From the NCBI GenBank assembly GCA_013285685.1, contig JABDHD010000029.1, positions 1,756-41,171 of the forward strand: 39,416 nucleotides of DNA. Direction: 5' to 3'. The position numbers and the translations under genes were made by a program. Shown in pieces: positions 34,245 through 39,416 of this stretch. The DNA comes from Bacteroidota bacterium. GTDB taxonomy: Bacteria > Bacteroidota > Bacteroidia > Sphingobacteriales > Sphingobacteriaceae. Position 1 is the first letter of the stretch, and every line of letters starts with the position of its first letter. The notes under the pieces are model-generated. The model worked only from the letters and a program-made list of their open reading frames with translations. It did no database searches and had not been told where the DNA came from.

Positions 34245-34262
34245 TACTGTAAATATACAGTA
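34245..34262 (-). promoter_or_regulatory. Operator/promoter of higBA
   Basis: TACTGTA (34245-34251), 4-nt spacer, TACAGTA (34256-34262): a perfect 7-bp inverted repeat. On the minus strand it contains TATATTTA, one step from the -7 consensus, so a bound HigA would block the promoter. Confidence 0.6.
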
Positions 34263-34340
34263 TATAAATAACTCATGATCCACCCCGGCAAAAAAATGAT
34301 GATTTTTACAAACCGTAACCAAAGAACGCGGCGAATGGCA

Positions 34341-34444
34341 AAAAAATGGTGACAAGGTTTTGTCACTGACAAAATCTTGTCAGTACCTAAATTGTTAATA
34401 ATCAGTACTGTAGCGTTTTGTTGCAGGGTGTTGCACGTGTTGCG
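34341..34444. repeat. Dispersed 104-bp repeat, copy 2
   Basis: Gap-free match to 16111-16214 in the same orientation. The 29-base right end is identical (34416-34444). It marks the right edge of the toxin-antitoxin/defence island; the rest of 34263-34545 shows no gene. Confidence 0.75.
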
Positions 34445-34545
34445 AACGCAACAAAAATGTAGCGGTGACAGTTATAAAAGCGTAAACATCATTACGCATC
34501 CACGTACAAAATCAGTGTAATCACCTTAATCAAATCAATCAGTGA

Positions 34546-35331
34546 TTATATCTTTATTAAAAAATCCTCCTTCACTCGCCCCGGCTTAAAAAATACCAAC
34601 CCAATCCAAAACAGGTCGACAGTCACGGTAACTTCGGGATGGGCTTTAATTTCGTTCCAGGCTTGTTTCATGCCCTCGCTCCAGTAAATATCGTCAAATA
34701 TCAGCAAAGTATTTTCGTGTGCTTTGGGCAGGCACCATTCAAAATATTGTATAGTTGCATCCTTCTGGTGGTTGCCGTCAACAAACACAAAGTCGAGTTG
34801 ATCCAGTTCTTTTATAATACCGGGTAGTGTATCATCAAAATTGCCGGTGATTTCTTTGATCGAAGCTACGTTCGCGTCAGCGAATATTTCCAATGCAACA
34901 GCGGCGATTTCCGGCGACCCTTCCAGCGTATAAACCTTTGCTTCAGGAGACGCCTTTTGCAGATAGACGGTGGTTACCCCCAGGCAGGTGCCTAACTCGA
35001 TGATGTTGCGGGGCTTTAAATCAGCCGCCAGGCGGTAAAGCAGCTGCGCCAGGCGGGGTGGTTTTAGGGCGTTTCGGGCGATGTCGCTGACCTTCTTTTG
35101 TTGGTCGTTATTTACTTTTGAGCCGGCGCCAAGATCGATTACATTGATGGTGCGATTGTCATTTAGCAGTTGTTTTCGAAGGGCCTCGATCTCGATATAT
35201 ACTTTTTTCGGTTCAAAATCGTATATTACCTCATCTATCAGCCGGTAAACGAACGGTGAGTGAACGCCATGCCTGGTTTTGGCTTTAAAACGGTGCAGCA
35301 GGTAGTCTTTGGCGAACCTGAAATTTAACAT
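34546..35331 (-). CDS. Class I SAM-dependent methyltransferase
   Basis: 261 residues from ATG 35331 (MLNFRFAKDYLLHRFKAKTR), the natural start for this family; the upstream extension is intergenic repeat. Motif I IELGTCLGVTTVYL (111-124) binds SAM; YTLEGSPE (134-141), LDFVFVDGNHQKD (179-191) and FDDIYWSEGMKQAWNEI (212-228) complete an O-methyltransferase-like (Methyltransf_24) fold. No signal peptide. The substrate is unknown. It is a single gene, transcribed divergently from the next one, with a word-repeat spacer between. Confidence 0.88.
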   Translation of the reverse strand: MLNFRFAKDYLLHRFKAKTRHGVHSPFVYRLIDEVIYDFEPKKVYIEIEALRKQLLNDNRTINVIDLGAGSKVNNDQQKKVSDIARNALKPPRLAQLLYRLAADLKPRNIIELGTCLGVTTVYLQKASPEAKVYTLEGSPEIAAVALEIFADANVASIKEITGNFDDTLPGIIKELDQLDFVFVDGNHQKDATIQYFEWCLPKAHENTLLIFDDIYWSEGMKQAWNEIKAHPEVTVTVDLFWIGLVFFKPGRVKEDFLIKI

Positions 35332-35426
35332 GGCGGTAAAAATATAGATAAGGTTTATTATTTTAGCAGGAGTATAAGATAAAGGCTTTATGTTTCGGCT
35401 AAAAAACTGTTGAAAAATTAAATTTA

Positions 35427-35545
35427 TCCGCCAAATTGGCGGACGCTGAGAAGGCGCAAAGAGCACAGAGAAAAAAATAACGAACTATTAAAGCTTTGTG
35501 GCCTCTGTGCCTTGTACTTTGTGTTCTTTGTGGTAAAAATCTTGT
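35427..35545. repeat. Palindrome and iterated-word repeat between divergent genes
   Basis: A palindrome with arms TCCGCCAA (35427-35434) and TTGGCGGA (35436-35443), followed by GCGCAAAGAGCACAGAG (35454-35470) and, after 30 bases, its imperfect complement built from CTTTGTG/CTCTGTGCC words (35494-35535). Confidence 0.65.
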
Positions 35546-35569
35546 ATAGTTAAGGGATAGGAAGAAAGC

Positions 35570-36427
35570 ATGATAAATCCAAGTGAGGTAAAATCCTTAA
35601 TACGTTTGCTGGATGACCCGGACGGGGAAATATTTGAGCACGTGCATGAAAAATTGCTTTCGCTGGGGCCGGAGGCGATAGATTACCTGGAGAATGCCTG
35701 GGAAGAAGCCTTCGACCCGATACAGCAGGAACGGATAGCCAACCTGGTGCACGAGATACAGTTTAGCATCGTAAAAAAAGACCTGCAGTTATGGTACCAG
35801 GGCGGCGCCTTTGACCTTTTGCAGGGGGTGCTCATTATTAACCGCTACCAATACCCGGACCTGGACGAGCAAAAGGTGATCAACCAGATCGAGGCCATTA
35901 AACGCGACATCTGGCTGCAAATGATGAACGAGGCCAGCCCTGCCGAACAGGTAAAGCTGATCAACCATGTTTTTTACAGCATTTACGGCTTTAGCGGCAA
36001 TACCACCAATCACCAGGACCCGCAAAACAGCTATATCAGCCAGGTGCTTGACACTAAACGCGGCAACCAGATATCGCTGGCTATCATCTATTCTATCATC
36101 GCCCAAAAGCTGGATATCCCGGTATACGGCGTAAACCTGCCCCAGCATTTTATCCTGGCCTACCTGGATGAAACCATGCAAAGCGAATTTGAGGGTGGGA
36201 TATTGTTCTACATCAATGCCTTTAACAAAGGGTTCATATTCGGCCGAAGGGATGTAGACATGTTTTTAAAGCAGCTGAACCTGAAATTCGACAAGCAATT
36301 TTATGAGCCCTGTTCAAACACGGATATCATTAAGCGGGTGCTGCGAAACCTAATTAGCGCTTATGAACACCTGGGGTCGGCGGAGAAGGTGGCGGAATTG
36401 AATGAGCTGTTGTCGATATTGGAGTAA
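35570..36427 (+). CDS. SirB1/transglutaminase-like family protein
   Basis: 285 residues. N-terminal part is helical with HEAT-like spacing (VKSLIRLLDDPDGEIFEHVHEKL). The C-terminal part is Transglut_core2-like: DPQNSYISQVLDTKRGNQISLAIIYSIIAQKLDIPVYGVNLPQHFILAY, closely following the SirB1 pattern, in which a GNPISL segment precedes LPGHF. The catalytic cysteine of true transglutaminases is not evident in this segment (a serine stands in GNQISL), so it may be a binding protein rather than an enzyme. Cytoplasmic. A single gene, facing away from the methyltransferase. Confidence 0.87.
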   Translation: MINPSEVKSLIRLLDDPDGEIFEHVHEKLLSLGPEAIDYLENAWEEAFDPIQQERIANLVHEIQFSIVKKDLQLWYQGGAFDLLQGVLIINRYQYPDLDEQKVINQIEAIKRDIWLQMMNEASPAEQVKLINHVFYSIYGFSGNTTNHQDPQNSYISQVLDTKRGNQISLAIIYSIIAQKLDIPVYGVNLPQHFILAYLDETMQSEFEGGILFYINAFNKGFIFGRRDVDMFLKQLNLKFDKQFYEPCSNTDIIKRVLRNLISAYEHLGSAEKVAELNELLSILE

Positions 36428-36516
36428 GACGTGGCCTGGTAGCTTTTCACGTTGTGCCCCGCGGCGATTATAGCATCGGTCGCAATTGTTTCCAAAATGG
36501 AAACGGTTTATTTGCT

Positions 36517-37434
36517 TTACAACCAGCCGTTCGCATCCATCCAGTTTTTGCACCAATCAATCCAGTGGTCCTTGCTTGTTGGATTGTTTAGTCCAAACCC
36601 GTGGCCGCCTGCTTCAAACAGGTGCATTTCGGCTTTAACTTTATTCGCCAGCAGGGCATCGTAAAACATGACGCTGTTTTGCACGGGAACGACATTGTCG
36701 TCGGTGGCATGTACTAAAAAGGTTGGCGGCGTATTTGGCGTTATTTGTTTTTCGTTGCTGTATAGGTCGAGCAAGGCTTGCGATGGCGTTTTCCCGATCA
36801 GGTTTTCTCTCGAGCCGACATGCGCCAGGGGGCCAAATGAAATTACCGGGTACAGCAGCACCATAAAATCCGGCCGAACGCTAATGTTGTCTTTATCCTC
36901 TACCAGCACCTTATCAAAATGTGTTCCTTCAGTTGACGCCAGGTGCCCGCCGGCCGAAAAACCAACGATCCCGATCTTGTTAGGACTGATGCCCCATTTT
37001 GCCGCATTCTTCCGGACCACCAGGATGGCCTGCTGAGCGTCCTGCAGTGGCCCGATGGTTTTATCCACCATGATCTCGTCGCTTGGAGGGCGGTATTTTA
37101 ACACAAAAGCGGTTACGCCAAATTGGTTAAAGGCTTTGGCAACCCGGTAACCCTCTTTATCCATGGAAAGGCCGCCATATCCGCCACCGGGGCATATAAC
37201 TACGGCAGCACCGTTTGCCATACCTTTTTCGGGGATGAACGGTGTAAGCGTGGGTGCGCTAACATCAGTTACCCATTGGTCGTTGTCGGCCCGGTCGTTT
37301 TTTTCTACATAAGTTGCGGGTGTGGGCTTGCTGTTCGGCACGCCGCTGGGGTATAGCGGGAAAGCTTGTTCCTGGGCGAATGTTACTAAAGAAGATAAAA
37401 GCATAAAACTGAGGCACAGATAAAACCGTTTCAT
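36517..37434 (-). CDS. Exported alpha/beta hydrolase (esterase family)
   Basis: 305 residues from ATG 37434. Start chosen at MKRFYLCLSFMLLSSLVTFA, a clear signal peptide cut before Q21; codons further upstream are unrelated. The oxyanion segment CPGGGYGGLS (81-90), the nucleophile elbow GFSAGG (S160), the acid in ATDDNVVP (D245 or D246) and the histidine in GGHGFG (H278) make a full catalytic triad. It resembles the carbohydrate or feruloyl/acetyl esterases of Bacteroidota, acting in the periplasm or outside. No polysaccharide-utilisation genes are near. The substrate is inferred only from family habit. Confidence 0.92.
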   Translation of the reverse strand: MKRFYLCLSFMLLSSLVTFAQEQAFPLYPSGVPNSKPTPATYVEKNDRADNDQWVTDVSAPTLTPFIPEKGMANGAAVVICPGGGYGGLSMDKEGYRVAKAFNQFGVTAFVLKYRPPSDEIMVDKTIGPLQDAQQAILVVRKNAAKWGISPNKIGIVGFSAGGHLASTEGTHFDKVLVEDKDNISVRPDFMVLLYPVISFGPLAHVGSRENLIGKTPSQALLDLYSNEKQITPNTPPTFLVHATDDNVVPVQNSVMFYDALLANKVKAEMHLFEAGGHGFGLNNPTSKDHWIDWCKNWMDANGWL

Positions 37435-37465
37435 TTGATTAAAATTGGTCTCTAAAGTTAACGAT

Positions 37466-37759
37466 TTATGCAGTAAATAAGACGACGATCCAGACAGCAA
37501 GGGCGCAGAGATTAATGATCAAGAAATATTTGTTAGCGCGGTCTCTGATAGTGAGGTAAATTCCTTGAACGCATAGCCCTATAGAAATAAAGCCAACCAA
37601 AAAGAAAACCAAAAACCCTGGTCCGGGGTTGCATGGTCCGTCAACAAATGTCCCGGTCAGGAAAAAGGCAGCAAGAGTTATTGCAGTTATCATGTGATAA
37701 CCTATCAGCGCTATATTTCTCCGCCGCCGTTTTAATGCGCCTGCATCAATGGTCTCCAC
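37466..37759 (-). CDS. Small three-helix membrane protein, unknown
   Basis: 97 residues. A basic N-terminus (KRRRRN) is followed by three hydrophobic segments (IALIGYHMITAITLAAFFL, FLVFFLVGFISIGLCVQGIYL, YFLIINLCALAVWIVVLF). The positive-inside rule puts the N-terminus in the cytoplasm. The stop of prfB is only 5 bp upstream, so it probably shares the prfB transcript. No recognisable family. Confidence 0.75.
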   Translation of the reverse strand: METIDAGALKRRRRNIALIGYHMITAITLAAFFLTGTFVDGPCNPGPGFLVFFLVGFISIGLCVQGIYLTIRDRANKYFLIINLCALAVWIVVLFTA

Positions 37760-37764
37760 TTCTT

Positions 37765-38857
37765 TTAGCCCCTATCTCCTCCAAACTCCATCAAATACGC
37801 CTTCAAAAAATCATCCAAATCGCCGTCCAGCACCGCCTGGGCATTTGATGTTTCATAACCCGTGCGTAAATCCTTAACTAATTTATAAGGGTGTAACACA
37901 TAGTTCCGTATTTGCGAACCCCATTCAATTTTCTTCTTATTCCCCTCAATAGCGTTGGATGTTTCCATGCGCTTGCGCATTTCTGTTTCGTACAACTGGG
38001 ATTTTAGCAGGCGGATAGCGTTTTCCTTATTTTGTAGTTGCGAGCGCGTTTCCTGGTTTTTAATGATGATGCCTGATGGCTTATGGTATAAGCGCACAGC
38101 GGTTTCCACTTTATTTACGTTCTGCCCACCGGCGCCGCCTGATCGGAAAGTTTCAAACTCAATATCGGCCGGGTTTACGTCGATTTCTATCGTATCGTCC
38201 ACCAGCGGATAAACATACACCGATGCAAACGAAGTATGGCGCTTGGCGTTGGAGTCGAAGGGCGAAATACGCACCAGCCGGTGCACCCCATTTTCTCCTT
38301 TCAGGTAACCATAGGCAAAATCGCCTTCTATCTGCAGTGTTACCGTTTTAACACCCGCAACATCCCCTTCCTGGAAATCCTGTTCGGTAACCTTATGGCC
38401 ATTCTTCTCACCCCACATAATATACATGCGCATCAGCATGCCTGCCCAGTCGCAGCTTTCGGTGCCACCAGCGCCCGCCGTGATTTGCAGTACAGCGTTT
38501 AATTGATCTTCATCGGCCGAGAGCATGTTTTTGAATTCCAGTTCCTCTACCGCCTTAAGGGCCGCGTCAAACTGTTCTTTCATTTCGGACTCGGTGGCAT
38601 CGCCACCCTGGAAAAATTCAAATACAACGCCGGCATCCTCCACAGCGGATGCTACTTTTTGATAGGCGTCCGTCCAAACTTTTTTGGTTTTTATGGAGGC
38701 TAAAACCTTTTCGGCTTCTTTGGGCTGGTCCCAAAATGAGGGGCCTAAGGTTATTTCCTGTTCTTTATGCAGTGCATCGAGTTTAGCATCGATGTCAAAG
38801 ATGCCTCCTCAGGGAAACTACCCGTTCCCTTAAATCCTGGATCTGTTCTTTTGTCAT
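37765..38857 (-). CDS. prfB: Peptide chain release factor 2, with programmed +1 frameshift
   Basis: RF2 ends translation at UGA and UAA. The gene is read in two frames. Frame one runs from ATG 38857 for 20 codons ([20 protein letters not shown]) to an in-frame TGA at 38797-38795; the ribosome shifts +1 at CTT-TGA-C and continues with [12 protein letters not shown] in the second frame to the stop at 37765, giving about 363 residues. Visible: SPF stop-codon-reading motif (about 198-200) and the GGQ motif (about 243-245) in [12 protein letters not shown]. The ATG at 38643 in the second frame is internal and not the start. The shift makes RF2 regulate its own synthesis. Confidence 0.96.
38794..38809 (-). 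promoter_or_regulatory. RF2 frameshift signal
   Basis: On the minus strand AGGAGG (38809-38804) lies 3 nt before the slip site CTTTGAC (38800-38794). An internal Shine-Dalgarno followed by CUU-UGA-C is the classical RF2 autoregulatory signal. It is notable in a phylum where initiation seldom uses Shine-Dalgarno pairing. Confidence 0.93.
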
Positions 38858-38877
38858 GGGGCAAAGATAGTTTTATT

Positions 38878-38988
38878 GTTGAAAGGTTGAAATGTTGTAA
38901 AGTTGGAATGTTTATTTCCTCCCGGTCCAAAAAGAAAGGGTCGTAAAGCAACCTTTACAACCCTTCCAACTTCTTACAAATTTACAAC
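38878..38988. repeat. Iterated-word inverted repeat (GTTGAAAG type)
   Basis: 38878-38910 is built from GTTGAAA/GTTGTAA/GTTGGAA words and 38953-38988 from their complements (TTTACAAC, TTCCAAC). Imperfect. Lies between prfB and the gene at the window's end. Confidence 0.6.
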
Positions 38989-38993
38989 TATGC

Positions 38994-39416
38994 TTAAGCC
39001 AGCATCATATGGTTAACCAGGCCGCTCATATCGCGTTCGCCGCCGGTTAGTTTCGACAACAGGTTACTTAAGCCGAAGTCGAGATTCTTTTCATTTTTCG
39101 ACTGCTTAACCAGTTCTTCCATTACGGGCTTTATCAATGCATTCGATGCGCGTAAAGCCGCGACAGGATCCATACCGTAGTATGTGTTTAATTTATTGGC
39201 GAATTTATTTACAATGCTCTTAACGATCGATTTGTTGCTCATTCCCGAAAGCTGGAAAAAGCTAACCAAATCTTTCATCTTGCCCATCTCCATCTGGCCC
39301 TTTAAAACCTCGATGATGGAACTTGATGCCTCGTTGATCACTGCATCATGATACTTTTCCGGGATATCCGGGTTGTTGATAACGGCCGTCCCGGCGTTAT
39401 TCTTAACAAGCAAAAA
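38994..39416 (-). CDS. DUF937-like small protein, N-terminus cut by the window edge
   Basis: About 140 residues are visible and the frame is open to the last base, so the start lies just outside. The sequence VKNNAGTAVINNPDIPEKYHD, then ASSSIIEVLKGQ, a run of helices with KSIVNKFANKL and the end DFGLSNLLSKLTGGE follow the layout of DUF937-related bacterial proteins, which bear a Gly/Asn-rich middle; here the middle is less glycine-rich. Probably only a few residues are missing. Role unknown. Upstream of prfB on the same strand but separated by a repeat. Confidence 0.75.
   Translation of the reverse strand, partial: FLLVKNNAGTAVINNPDIPEKYHDAVINEASSSIIEVLKGQMEMGKMKDLVSFFQLSGMSNKSIVKSIVNKFANKLNTYYGMDPVAALRASNALIKPVMEELVKQSKNEKNLDFGLSNLLSKLTGGERDMSGLVNHMMLA

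Noticed and set aside
33954..34355. higB starting at the in-frame codon at 34355
   Set aside because: The extra 39 residues are unlike the family and would be encoded by the operator and repeat region; the ATG at 34238 gives the normal HigB start.
34546..35466. Methyltransferase gene starting at 35466
   Set aside because: The first 45 codons come from the intergenic palindrome region and do not resemble the family; the ATG at 35331 fits.
37765..38643. prfB starting at the ATG at 38643
   Set aside because: This gives an RF2 lacking its N-terminal domain, while the upstream 20 codons plus the CTT-TGA-C slip site restore the normal length.
1..39416. tRNA, rRNA or IS elements
   Set aside because: No T-arm-like GGTTCRANTCC context with a paired acceptor stem was found by eye, and no transposase frame is present; a covariance-model scan would settle the RNA question.

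Overview
The window looks like a chromosomal segment from a Bacteroidota bacterium, most likely a sphingobacterium of the Mucilaginibacter/Pedobacter type. The grounds are: promoters matching the Bacteroidota -7 consensus TAnnTTTG, few Shine-Dalgarno sequences, several TTG starts, large double MacB/FtsX permeases of the Bacteroidota kind, and intergenic inverted repeats typical of that group. This placement comes from reading the sequence, not from a database search.

Region 1 (1-19983, + strand) is the most unusual part. It is a tandem array of one truncated and four complete very large genes (about 1180-1230 codons). Each complete gene encodes a multi-pass membrane sensor-like domain, then an AraC-type helix-turn-helix domain, then a full double MacB_PCD/FtsX ABC-transporter permease, all in one polypeptide. 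All four complete genes start with TTG. Four of the five promoter regions are complete or partial copies of one leader, with the -7 element TAAGTTTG exactly 36 nt before the start in copies A, C, D and E (promoter of copy B degenerate). No ABC ATPase or membrane fusion protein is present. I infer a family of one-component membrane transporter/receptor-regulators that expands by duplication and recombination.

Region 2 (20.0-25.2 kb) holds small genes (DUF302, DUF1304, and a PH-like membrane protein broken by an amber codon), then housekeeping and repair genes on the minus strand: recA, nth and an ECF sigma factor with a small conserved-looking ORF behind it. Region 3 is uvrA (+). Iterated-word repeats abut its start, invade its coding sequence and supply its stop codon.

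Region 4 (28.8-34.3 kb, minus strand) is a defence and toxin-antitoxin island: a duplicated zinc-ribbon mini-protein, a DEDDh exonuclease, an EVE-McrB fusion and McrC in one close-packed run, then a PIN toxin/antitoxin pair, an orphan antitoxin that shares the pair's promoter sequence, and HigBA. mcrBC is clearly more A+T-rich than its flanks, which suggests transfer. A 104-bp dispersed repeat at the island's edge has a second copy beside the permease array.

Region 5 (34.5-39.4 kb) returns to ordinary chromosome: a methyltransferase, a SirB1/transglutaminase-like protein, a secreted alpha/beta hydrolase, a small membrane protein, prfB with its programmed +1 frameshift, and the start-truncated end of a DUF937-like gene. 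No rRNA, tRNA, IS element or CRISPR array was seen. A window-wide pattern is the use of long inverted repeats built from iterated short words, with a different word at each locus, between genes.
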